Of a stretch of 64,000 nucleotides of DNA, positions 46,521 to 54,724 are shown in pieces (the first letter of the stretch is position 1; every line of letters begins with the position of its first letter). Source of the stretch: Xenorhabdus sp014467285. GTDB taxonomy: Bacteria > Pseudomonadota > Gammaproteobacteria > Enterobacterales > Enterobacteriaceae. Both the position numbers and the translations under genes were made by a program. Location: positions 124,001 through 188,000 of the forward strand of contig NZ_NKHR01000005.1 of the NCBI RefSeq assembly GCF_014467285.1. The letters are read 5' to 3'. The notes below the pieces were generated by a model. That model was not told the DNA's origin. It did no database searches and saw nothing but the letters and a program-made list of their open reading frames with translations.

Positions 46521-47955
46521 AGTGATTCTGCCTCTCGTGGGATATCTGGCATTGGTTTTCATATTGTCAGTTTATGCCTATCGCCGTCGGCAAACAGGCG
46601 AATTCCTGAATGAGTATTTCCTCGGTAATCGTTCTATGGGAGGGTTTGTACTGGCAATGACCATTACAGCCACCTATATCAGTGCCAGCTCATTTATCGG
46701 TGGCCCCGGCGCCGCTTATAAGTACGGGATCGGTTGGGTGTTGTTATCCCTGATCCAACTGCCAGCGATATGGCTCTCACTGAGCGTATTGGGGAAAAAA
46801 TTTGCCATCCTAGCCCGTCGTTACAATGCGGTCACACTCAACGATATGCTGTATGCACGCTATCAGAGTCGTTTTCTGGTCTGGTTTGCCAGCATAAGCC
46901 TGCTGGTTGCTTTTGTCGGTGCAATGACAGTGCAATTCATCGGCGGGGCGCGTTTACTGGAAACCGCTGCGGGCATCCCTTACGATACCGGATTGCTGAT
47001 TTTTGGTGTTTCGATAGCCCTGTATACCGCGTTTGGCGGCTTTCGGGCCAGTGTCCTCAATGATGCCTTGCAAGGGCTGGTGATGCTGTTGGGAACTGTG
47101 TTACTACTGACAGGCATCATCTACAAAGCCGGCGGGTTATCAGCCGCGGTCACCACTTTGCGTGCTATTGACCCGAATCTGGTCTCTCCTCATGGGGCGG
47201 ATAATATCCTTACAGGGCCATTTATGGCGTCCTTCTGGGTATTGGTCTGCTTTGGTGTCATCGGGCTGCCACACACCGCTGTGCGTTGCATTTCCTACAA
47301 AGACAGCAAGGCAGTTCATCGCGGTATTATTCTCGGCACCATCGTCATGGCAATCCTGATGTTCGGCATGCACCTGGCCGGCGCTTTGGGGCGGGCGATC
47401 ATTCCTGATCTGACCATCCCCGATCAAGTTATCCCAACCCTGATGATCACCGTACTGCCGCCTGTCGCCGCCGGGATTTTTTTGGCTGCGCCTATGGCCG
47501 CGATTATGTCCACGATTAATGCCCAACTGCTGCAATCTTCGGCCACCATCGTCAAGGATCTCTATTTAAACCTGTTTCCGCATCAGATCAGCCAAGAGAA
47601 AAGACTCTCGCGTATCTCCAGCTACTCCACCCTATTTTTAGGTGCATTACTGCTGTTGGCGGCATGGCGTCCACCTGAGATGATCATCTGGCTGAACCTG
47701 TTGGCATTTGGTGGATTGCAAGCCGTTTTCCTTTGGCCACTGGTGCTGGGGTTATACTGGGAAAAAGCCAATGCCCACGGAGCAATCAGTTCGATGCTGA
47801 TCGGTGCCACAAGCTATGCTCTGCTGGCAACGTTTAATATCCAGCTTCTCGGTTTCCATCCCATCGTGCCATCACTGTTGCTGAGTTTACTGGCATTCGG
47901 AATAGGCAATATGATGGGACATAAACACACACAACAAACCACTGCTTCTCAATAA
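46510..47955 (+). CDS. panF: PanF, sodium/pantothenate symporter
   Basis: ATG at 46510, seven bases after ggagg, gives 481 residues starting MQSEVILPLVGYL, like E. coli PanF. The ATG at 46504 is too close to the ribosome-binding site. A 12-13-helix sodium:solute symporter (SSF) with the conserved YISASSFIGGPGAAYKYG and the sodium-symporter signature around FGGFRASVLNDALQGLVM. It takes up pantothenate for CoA synthesis. Translation probably coupled to yhdT. Confidence 0.96.
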   Translation: MQSEVILPLVGYLALVFILSVYAYRRRQTGEFLNEYFLGNRSMGGFVLAMTITATYISASSFIGGPGAAYKYGIGWVLLSLIQLPAIWLSLSVLGKKFAILARRYNAVTLNDMLYARYQSRFLVWFASISLLVAFVGAMTVQFIGGARLLETAAGIPYDTGLLIFGVSIALYTAFGGFRASVLNDALQGLVMLLGTVLLLTGIIYKAGGLSAAVTTLRAIDPNLVSPHGADNILTGPFMASFWVLVCFGVIGLPHTAVRCISYKDSKAVHRGIILGTIVMAILMFGMHLAGALGRAIIPDLTIPDQVIPTLMITVLPPVAAGIFLAAPMAAIMSTINAQLLQSSATIVKDLYLNLFPHQISQEKRLSRISSYSTLFLGALLLLAAWRPPEMIIWLNLLAFGGLQAVFLWPLVLGLYWEKANAHGAISSMLIGATSYALLATFNIQLLGFHPIVPSLLLSLLAFGIGNMMGHKHTQQTTASQ

Positions 47956-47993
47956 TCGCAGCGTGATTTCATCTCCACAAAAAGAGAATTTTT

Positions 47994-48875
47994 ATGCCTT
48001 GGATACAATTAAGACTTAACACCACGGGACAACAAGCTGAAGCACTGGGTGATGAGCTAATGGAAAGTGGCGCAGTATCAGTCACTTTTCAGGATAGCCA
48101 CGATACCCCGATTTTTGAGCCTCTGCCGGGTGAAACCCGTTTATGGGGCGATACCGACGTTATCGGCCTATACGATGCTGAAATGGATATGAAGGCGGTT
48201 GTAAGCCAACTGGAACAGCTTCCACAACTGGGCAAGAACTTTATCCATAAAATTGAGCAGTTAGAAGATAAAGACTGGGAACGCGAATGGATGGACAACT
48301 TCCATCCAATGCGTTTTGGCAAGCGTCTGTGGATTTGCCCTAGCTGGCGCGAAGTGCCGGAACCTGATGCCGTCAATGTCATGCTTGATCCGGGTTTGGC
48401 GTTCGGGACAGGGACTCACCCAACCACTTCACTATGCCTGCAATGGCTTGACGGTTTGGATCTGGTGGGAAAAACCATTATCGACTTCGGTTGTGGTTCT
48501 GGCATCCTGGCTATCGCGGCCCTGAAATTAGGTGCAAAACACGCCATCGGTATTGATATCGACCCACAAGCTATCCAAGCCAGCCGGGATAACGCTGAAC
48601 GTAACGGCGTATCTGACCAATTAACCCTCTATTTATCTAAAGATCAACCTAAAGACCTCGAATGCGATATCGTCATTGCCAATATTCTGGCTGGCCCATT
48701 ACGTGAACTCGCCCCTGTTATCGGCTCACTGCCTAAATCTGGTGGATTATTGGGCTTGTCTGGCGTTCTGGCAACTCAGGCAGAAGGCGTTGCCCAAGCC
48801 TATGACAATGAATTCATTATCGATCCGATAGCTGAACAAGAAGAATGGTGCCGCATCACAGGGATTAAAAAATAA
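47994..48875 (+). CDS. prmA: PrmA, ribosomal protein L11 methyltransferase
   Basis: 293 residues (E. coli 293). Substrate-recognition N-terminus, SAM-binding motif I DFGCGSGILAIAALKLGA (about 163-180), and motif IVIANILAGPL. It trimethylates lysines and the N-terminus of L11. Placed between panF and dusB-fis as in E. coli. Confidence 0.96.
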   Translation: MPWIQLRLNTTGQQAEALGDELMESGAVSVTFQDSHDTPIFEPLPGETRLWGDTDVIGLYDAEMDMKAVVSQLEQLPQLGKNFIHKIEQLEDKDWEREWMDNFHPMRFGKRLWICPSWREVPEPDAVNVMLDPGLAFGTGTHPTTSLCLQWLDGLDLVGKTIIDFGCGSGILAIAALKLGAKHAIGIDIDPQAIQASRDNAERNGVSDQLTLYLSKDQPKDLECDIVIANILAGPLRELAPVIGSLPKSGGLLGLSGVLATQAEGVAQAYDNEFIIDPIAEQEEWCRITGIKK

Positions 48876-49091
48876 TCACTTAATGCCTATGGAAAAGCGA
48901 GATTATCCACTAAAATGATCACCCAGGAGGTCAATTGGTGGTAATCCGCTCTCTTTATGATTAGAAATATAAGTAATAATAAATTTCGTCAATAAAACGT
49001 AACCATATGTTATTTAAAGATAATTAACCATTTTTGAAAAAATCAACTGGAAAAAATCCGTTATAAATGTCGATTCGCTCAAAGTTTGGCC

Positions 49092-49135
49092 TTTCATATC
49101 TTGTGAAAAATGCGTAATATACGCGCCCTTAGTCA
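49092..49135 (+). promoter_or_regulatory. dusB-fis operon promoter
   Basis: TTTCAT (49092-49097), a 17-bp spacer, and TAATAT (49115-49120), followed by a GC-rich discriminator acgcgccc. The stretch from aaagtttggcc through gcgtaatatacg is practically the E. coli fis promoter, which is under stringent control, growth-phase dependent and autorepressed by Fis. Confidence 0.85.
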
Positions 49136-49159
49136 CAGTTGACCACTCTTTCTTCGCCT

Positions 49160-50143
49160 ATGCGTATCGGACAATACCAGTTGAAAAACTGTCTTATTGC
49201 GGCCCCTATGGCAGGCATAACAGATCGCCCGTTTCGATCTCTTTGCTATCACATGGGAGCAGGAATGACAGTCTCAGAAATGCTTTCTTCTAATCCTCAG
49301 GTTTGGAAGACGGATAAATCTCGGCTGCGTATGGTTCATAGCGACGAACCCGGAGTGCGTTCTGTACAAATTGCCGGTAGTGATCCCGATGAGATGGCGG
49401 CGGCGGCGAAAATCAACGTCGACAATGGCGCTCAAATCATCGATATCAATATGGGGTGCCCAGCCAAAAAAGTGAATCGCAAGCTGGCAGGCTCTGCATT
49501 ACTGCGCTATCCAGAACTGGTTGAAAAAATCCTTTCTGCGGTAGTCAATGCGGTTGATGTGCCTGTTACTTTGAAGATTCGTACAGGATGGTCACTGGAA
49601 GAACGCAACTGTGTAGAAATTGCCCAATTGGCCGAGCGTTGTGGTATTCAGGCTCTTACGATACATGGCAGGACACGAGCTTGCCTGTTTAATGGCGAGG
49701 CTGAGTACGACAATATACGGACAGTTAAGCAGACTGTTGCCATACCAATTATTGCGAATGGCGACATTACTGACCCGCTAAAAGCCAGAGCAGTGCTTGA
49801 ATACACTGGGGCTGATGCCCTAATGATAGGCCGCGCTGCTCAGGGAAGACCCTGGATCTTTCGGGAAATCCAGCATTATCTGGAAACAGGAGAACTGCTG
49901 TCACCGATGCCACTTGGCGACGTGCAGCGTTTAATGAACGAGCATGTACGAGAACTGCACGATTTTTACGGTCAAGGCAAAGGAGTTCGTATTGCACGTA
50001 AGCATGTATCTTGGTACCTCAAGGAACATGCTCCTGATGACCAGTTTCGGCGCACATTCAACGCCATTGAGGATGCCAGCGAACAGCTGGAGGCGTTGGA
50101 GGCATACTTCGAAAATTTTTGCGTAAATAAAGAAAAGAGCTGA
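49160..50143 (+). CDS. dusB: DusB, tRNA-dihydrouridine synthase B
   Basis: ATG at 49160 gives 327 residues, starting MRIGQYQLKNCLIAAPMAGI as in E. coli DusB (321). An upstream TTG would extend it by seven residues only. FMN-dependent TIM-barrel enzyme with the catalytic Cys in INMGCPAKKVNRKLAGSALL and the FMN-binding GRAAQGRPWIF. It reduces uridines in the tRNA D-loop. No good ribosome-binding site precedes the start, consistent with poor translation of dusB relative to fis in E. coli. First gene of dusB-fis. Confidence 0.96.
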   Translation: MRIGQYQLKNCLIAAPMAGITDRPFRSLCYHMGAGMTVSEMLSSNPQVWKTDKSRLRMVHSDEPGVRSVQIAGSDPDEMAAAAKINVDNGAQIIDINMGCPAKKVNRKLAGSALLRYPELVEKILSAVVNAVDVPVTLKIRTGWSLEERNCVEIAQLAERCGIQALTIHGRTRACLFNGEAEYDNIRTVKQTVAIPIIANGDITDPLKARAVLEYTGADALMIGRAAQGRPWIFREIQHYLETGELLSPMPLGDVQRLMNEHVRELHDFYGQGKGVRIARKHVSWYLKEHAPDDQFRRTFNAIEDASEQLEALEAYFENFCVNKEKS

Positions 50144-50150
50144 CAGAACT

Positions 50151-50447
50151 ATGTTCGAACAACGCGTAAATTCTGATGTACTAACCGTTGCTACTGTAAA
50201 TTCACAAGATCAGGTAACTCAAAAACCTCTGCGTGATTCAGTTAAACAAGCACTGAAGAACTATTTTGCTCAACTGAACGGTCAAGACGTTAATGACCTG
50301 TATGAGCTGGTACTGGCTGAAGTAGAACAGCCACTGTTGGACATGGTGATGCAATACACCCGTGGCAACCAAACCCGCGCAGCACTGATGATGGGAATCA
50401 ACCGTGGTACTCTGCGTAAGAAACTGAAAAAATACGGCATGAACTAA
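50151..50447 (+). CDS. fis: Fis, nucleoid-associated DNA-binding protein
   Basis: 98 residues, nearly identical to E. coli Fis. N-terminal beta-hairpin arms, a dimerising helical core, and the C-terminal helix-turn-helix (TRAALMMGINRGTLRKKLKK). Fis bends DNA, activates rRNA promoters and aids site-specific recombination, including phage excision. It ends a conserved block; a terminator and then accessory DNA follow. Confidence 0.98.
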   Translation: MFEQRVNSDVLTVATVNSQDQVTQKPLRDSVKQALKNYFAQLNGQDVNDLYELVLAEVEQPLLDMVMQYTRGNQTRAALMMGINRGTLRKKLKKYGMN

Positions 50448-50475
50448 TCCTAGTCTAGTAACATGTTGTTAAATC

Positions 50476-50507
50476 GGCACTTTTTACTATGTAGAAAGTG
50501 CCTTTTT
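50476..50507 (+). terminator. Rho-independent terminator of dusB-fis
   Basis: Arms ggcacttt (50476-50483) and aaagtgcc (50495-50502) pair over eight bases, followed by ttttt. Confidence 0.9.
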
Positions 50508-50514
50508 ACTTAGA

Positions 50515-50538
50515 ATTACCCCACCGATTACCCCACCG
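50515..50538. repeat. Two tandem copies of attaccccaccg just after the fis terminator
   Basis: The 12-mer occurs twice without gap at the border between the conserved fis block and prophage-like sequence. It could belong to an old integration junction, but no integrase gene or second copy is visible in the window. Confidence 0.6.
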
Positions 50539-50919
50539 AAAAATCCTCAGCACAAAAACTCACAGAACAACATGAGTACCAAAGAAAAATAAGAATTAGA
50601 TGTGTCATAGAGGTCAGTACACCAAACGTTCCAACCTTGTGAAAAGTTACGATGTATTTCGTCTGGAAGCATTGAGATGAAAGTTACAGATGTTTCTACC
50701 AGTGAGAAGATACCCCGTTACGGCTATCTTCCCGATGATTTTTAAATGGAACTGATTATTTTTTATGATTTATCCCGAACCTTACGTTCAATCAATAGAC
50801 CATATGAATCAAAATAACGGCTAGCCAAATTTCTAAATCAGCTATACTAATCGTTTATCCCACTATATATTTGAATTTACTGAATTATTTTTATAACCTT
50901 CTAGTGCTGAGGAATACTT
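50539..50919. other. Gene-free stretch at the left edge of the fis-proximal island
   Basis: 380 bp of mixed composition. A 22-codon frame beginning at the ATG near 50677 is open but has no recognisable features. The last 30 bases carry the ribosome-binding site gagga of the next gene. Confidence 0.4.
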
Positions 50920-51321
50920 ATGGGTTGGGAACTACATATAACAAGGGCTGAATGTTGGGCATCGAATGAAGATTGCCAAATTAGCAGCGCTGAATGGCTC
51001 GAATTGATCGCTGAAGATGACGAATTATTCATAGATGAAATAAATGGTCAGTTTCATGCTAGATGGACAGGAAAAAGTATCCATGAAGAACCTTGGTTGG
51101 ATTGGTATGATGGAAATATATACACAAAGCACCCTGATACAGCCTTATATTGTAAGATGCTGCAAATAGCCGAAGAACTTAATGCAAAAGTTGTTGACGA
51201 TGATGACCGTTTGTATTTACTTCCAAGCGATCTGGAAAATCCGTCATGGGCAGAGTCAAACAAACTTAAAGTTAAAAAATCGCTTCTACAAAAGATAATA
51301 AACTACATAAAGAAACAATAA
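50920..51321 (+). CDS. Conserved hypothetical protein (MGWELHITR family)
   Basis: 133 residues, ATG eight bases after gctgagga. Soluble, acidic, with a pattern I recall from small enteric proteins of unknown function: N-terminal GWELHITRAECWASN, a central WLDWYDGNIYTKHPD, and KMLQIAEELNAKVVDDD. The C-terminus is lysine-rich. Often found in accessory regions, and an immunity-type role is possible but not shown. Single gene, downstream hairpin absent. Confidence 0.65.
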   Translation: MGWELHITRAECWASNEDCQISSAEWLELIAEDDELFIDEINGQFHARWTGKSIHEEPWLDWYDGNIYTKHPDTALYCKMLQIAEELNAKVVDDDDRLYLLPSDLENPSWAESNKLKVKKSLLQKIINYIKKQ

Positions 51322-51504
51322 GCTTCTATTTCTATTATACGCACCAGATAGAATTTTTTTCTTAACAATAGTTATTTAAAGTAGCCCTGACATTTAAAAG
51401 CGGTTGAAATTAATCCTTCTTTCATATCAAGGCTTCATATCAAAAATTATTCTTTTCACAAAATAAATAACGACTGGTGAACAATTGTCATTCTGGTTTA
51501 TTTC

Positions 51505-51538
51505 TATAGCCAAATCATATTAATATAATTTGGCTATA
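51505..51538. repeat. 34-bp near-perfect palindrome at the truncated end of the capsid gene
   Basis: Left arm 51505-51521 (tatagccaaatcatatt) matches the complement of 51522-51538 at 16 of 17 positions. It covers the stop codon region of the broken capsid gene. Confidence 0.85.
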
Positions 51539-52417
51539 ATCTCCGTTGCCATTTTTCAGCTTCTGCACGTTGGCGGCAGTTGTGGAATTCATCACCCAAA
51601 CAGCATTCTTACGGTATTTGTTTTTGAGTAAGAATTTCAGGTCAATCAGGCTATCGGCTTCAAGGCTGGTTGCTCCCAGCTTTTGCAGTGTGCTGAATGC
51701 GCGTACCTTGTCAGCTTGGGTATCTCGGGGATAAGACAGAAAGCCTTTCGCTTTCTTGCTACCGTCACCGCTAACCAGATCTGTTTCTTCGGTATCAACG
51801 AAAGTATCTGCGATCTCAGCAGTCAGCCAGCCTAAAATATCGACATCACTAAAATCGATAATTTCCTGCGTGGTTTTGGGATAGGCATAGATAGGAAACA
51901 GCTTGATGCTGACTTCTTCCATCTTCGATGTCGCCGTCTCACCACGAGCCTTGCCTTCTTCCCCGTGAGCAACCGCTGCACCACCGACCGAAACAAGCTG
52001 TTTGTACTCGTTGCTGCGAGTGGTTTTGATGGTACAGATTCGGCGCATGACCGACTCATCAGCCAGTTGCTGCATGATTTGTTTGTTCAGTTCCGGGATA
52101 ACGGTATAGCCACCCTCGGAAAGTACGCCCGTAGACAGGGCGCGGGTTTCGCCCGTCAGAATATAATTGCGTAGTTCGTCATTGCTGAATTTGTTATTGG
52201 TCGGCTGATTTTTTGCCTGATTGCGTTCTTCATCAGACAACGCTTCGTAACGGGCTATTTCTGTATTTAGGGTATCTGATTGGCTGCGCAGTTCGTCGAG
52301 CTGTTTGGCTTCGTCGGGATTGAGTGAGCGCCTTTCGTCTTCGGCTTTAGTAAGCAACAAACGCATTTGATGAGTTAAATCGGCTTTTTGCTGGTGTAAT
52401 TCGAGTAGTTTTTTCAT
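51515..52417 (-). pseudogene. HK97-family phage major capsid protein, 3'-truncated
   Basis: 300 residues from ATG 52417. An N-terminal coiled coil (about 1-70) corresponds to the scaffold (delta) domain, followed by the HK97 fold: SEGGYTVIPELNKQIMQQL, EVSIKLFPIYAYPKTTQEII, and WVMNSTTAANVQKLKNGNGD. Complete family members reach about 385-400 residues; the last segment after NGDY is absent and replaced by a few codons leading into a palindrome. No other head, protease, portal or tail gene is nearby, so it is a prophage remnant. Confidence 0.8.
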
Positions 52418-52537
52418 GGTGTTTTTGCGCTATTTGTTTATTTAAATACTATTTAACACGATGAAAAATAATAAAGAATCCTCTGGAATTCAGAGGCTAA
52501 ACAAGAGAAAACATGAAGACAAAATATTTACAAAAAA

Positions 52538-52936
52538 TTATTTTAATTTATTTATATAGATGACTTCATATCCATCATTTGTTGGATATATAAAAACATC
52601 ATCATCAGTGGATGGAAAGCCAAATGAAGCAGAAAATGCCCCATATGATATTGATGTATATGGAGAACTCTTCCAGATATCTCTGTTTTTATTATCATAT
52701 AAAACAATAAAATATTTGTCTCCTATAATGACATATTTCCACATTGCATATGGCGAAATGGGTAATTTTTTATATACCACTGCGGTATATTGAGCCTTTT
52801 TATCTTTTACTTCAAATTCCTTATTCCATTTTCCGAAGAAAAGAGTTGACGGAAATAGCATCCATACTATAAAAATAATAATAAACACTAAAACCAATGA
52901 TGGTTTTTTAAAGAAACACTTATTTTTATTTTTCAT
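52538..52936 (-). CDS. Small membrane-anchored protein, DUF6201-like, probable T6SS immunity protein
   Basis: 132 residues with one N-terminal membrane helix (about 13-32) and a predicted periplasmic beta-rich domain (KYFIVLYDNKNRDIW, SISYGAFSASFGFPS). It resembles the DUF6201 proteins found after DUF6402 genes, from memory only. ATG overlaps the upstream stop (ATGA), so it is coupled to the putative effector. A periplasm-facing immunity protein would fit an effector acting there. Confidence 0.5.
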   Translation of the reverse strand: MKNKNKCFFKKPSLVLVFIIIFIVWMLFPSTLFFGKWNKEFEVKDKKAQYTAVVYKKLPISPYAMWKYVIIGDKYFIVLYDNKNRDIWKSSPYTSISYGAFSASFGFPSTDDDVFIYPTNDGYEVIYINKLK

Positions 52937-53772
52937 AGGTGAATAACTCTATTTTGTGGTAACGGTTCCATCCATAAAATATCAGAAAAAACCATAAAAT
53001 CACCACCTTCATTATGCTTTTTCTGCCATTTTCTAAAACTATCATTAATGACAGGAATATATCCATTGTATTTAAGCCATAAGACCATCCAGCTTCCAGT
53101 CGCATAAAGAGCCGCATAATCGACAGAACTCACTTTGTCTAATATACCGTTTTTACTCCAGATTCCTAAAGGTTCGTTAGAGCCAACAAAATCATAGGTA
53201 TCTTTTAAATACATTCCAATCTGTTCGGTGACAAAAATGTCTTTACTGTCTAATTTATCCACATACCCTTTAACAGCTACCTTCATATTGGAATTACCCA
53301 TAGCTCCATACCAGTCGTCAATCGTATCAAATTTAGAACCAAATTGCCTAACATTGACTGCTGAAAATGTATCTATTTCTCGTATATCTTTTTCATATCC
53401 TAATGTTTTCTTACCACTTTCTTTTAATTTCTTTTTTAATTGCCTAATACCCGCATCACTTGCCCAACCATTAATTAATACAGACATCACATCTTGAGGT
53501 TGTTTATATTTCAATGCCCATTCTATTTTTATGATAGAATCATTTAATCTTTCACCTGGAATATCTATTTCATTACCTGCAACATACTTGCTTTTTATTT
53601 CTTCAGTAAATGTATAGGCAGGTTTTGTATTAAACCAATGCCGCATTAATTTTGGTGTCATCTCCCAGCCCATTTTTTCCATTGCATCCGGGATTTGGTT
53701 TAAATAAAAAACATTGGTTTCAATTTCTGTTATTTTCCCACCTTTAACAGTTTTAGTTTTAAAAATCGACAT
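52933..53772 (-). CDS. DUF6402-family protein, putative T6SS effector
   Basis: ATG at 53772 gives 279 residues; a TTG six bases upstream is less likely. The N-terminal VFYLNQIPDAMEKMGWEMTP and LMRHWFNTKPAY pattern is characteristic of DUF6402 proteins coded beside hcp or PAAR genes in Xenorhabdus, Proteus and others. C-terminal FVGSNEPLGIWSKNG and DYAALYATGS motifs are conserved too. No signal peptide. Two bases separate its ATG from the hcp-like stop. Activity unknown. Confidence 0.6.
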   Translation of the reverse strand: MSIFKTKTVKGGKITEIETNVFYLNQIPDAMEKMGWEMTPKLMRHWFNTKPAYTFTEEIKSKYVAGNEIDIPGERLNDSIIKIEWALKYKQPQDVMSVLINGWASDAGIRQLKKKLKESGKKTLGYEKDIREIDTFSAVNVRQFGSKFDTIDDWYGAMGNSNMKVAVKGYVDKLDSKDIFVTEQIGMYLKDTYDFVGSNEPLGIWSKNGILDKVSSVDYAALYATGSWMVLWLKYNGYIPVINDSFRKWQKKHNEGGDFMVFSDILWMEPLPQNRVIHL

Positions 53773-53774
53773 TA

Positions 53775-54430
53775 TCAAATCCCTATTTTTGTCTGAAATA
53801 AATATTTAACTTCAATATTTTCTTCTTTTTTGGCATCAAACTGTTTTGTCATTCCCGATGTTTGACATATGCCCTCAATCAGTCCCTTGTCCGTTTCCAC
53901 ACCATACGCAATATCTTGGCAGGCATCCCCTTGATGTTTCAGTATGAACTTATGGCTAAATAGAGCCGCAACAGCTTCTTCAATCAATGGCTTCACATTC
54001 GAGAACCCAGACAACAACAGCTTGCCTTCTTCACGCCCGGCTAATTGTGTAATGCTGTAGCCCGAAGTCCCCGCTGCAATGTGGTTACACGCGATAGATT
54101 TGTAATCGAGCATCACCACTTCATGGGGGATTGCGCCGTTATCATTAATGGAATGGGGATAATTATAGGCAAGTTCAACGATTGTCGCGCCTGTCAGTTT
54201 AATTTCGTAAAAGAGTTCCAGTTGTCCCATCGGGCTTGTCCGGTAGTGCATAAAGCGCGCTTCCAGCAATTCGTTTCCGTCGATTGCCATTGCTAACAGT
54301 GGTAAGGATTTATCAATAGGCTTTGTAAAACTGACTGGATGATGATGCGCGTTCTGGTCGCGACTCACTGAATGGCTGACACTCAGTACCTGTATTTCGT
54401 CTTCCCTTCCTGTCTGATAAGGATTAAGTG
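53775..54430 (-). pseudogene. Hcp-like (TssD) T6SS tube protein with C-terminal extension, 5'-truncated
   Basis: The frame is open up to 54686, but Hcp similarity begins only near 54430 with NPYQTGREDEIQVLSVSHSV and continues with the Hcp core (PVSFTKPIDKSLPLLAMAI, HIAAGTSGYSI). Typical Hcp starts about 30 residues earlier; here that part is replaced by sequence antisense to an unrelated gene fragment (54421-54681). After the Hcp domain (about 130 residues) a further 95 residues form an extension, as in Hcp-effector fusions. No plausible ribosome-binding site was found for a shortened product, so expression is doubtful. Leads into DUF6402 and DUF6201-like genes. Confidence 0.65.
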
Positions 54431-54681
54431 CTGTCGCCTTTATTAAAGCAAAAGAAGGAACTATTGAGAAAGTAATATTACCTTCATCACTTCCTGAATA
54501 TATTACCAATATGCAGGTAACTGCTAAACCATTGGATATTTCACATCCTCTGATATCCTGGAAAACAAGAGAAGGCTCCATTGAATTTTTCTGGAAAAAT
54601 CGTAAGCCAGAGAAAAATTTTAGAGAGCATATTAATATTACCAAACAATATTCAGAATCATTATTTACGTTTAAACAATGA
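54421..54681 (+). pseudogene. C-terminal fragment of a plus-strand gene, possibly ATP-grasp ligase
   Basis: Open frame without start, reading SAVAFIKAKEGTIEKVILPS, then DISHPLISWKTREGSIEFFW, and stop at 54681, 43 bases before the MFS gene. The pattern (IxAxxGxI...V, then TREGSIxFF) recalls the end of ATP-grasp carboxylate-amine ligases, which are often coded beside MFS exporters. This assignment is tentative. It overlaps the opposite-strand frame that was read as the hcp N-terminus, and marks a recombination joint. Confidence 0.35.
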
Positions 54682-54724
54682 GTCATGAGCCGTAAATACG
54701 GCTCTATATTATCAGGTGGATATA

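Noticed and set aside
54431..54686. N-terminal 85 codons of the long hcp-like frame as genuine protein
   Set aside because: They are antisense to a plus-strand gene fragment and have no Hcp similarity.
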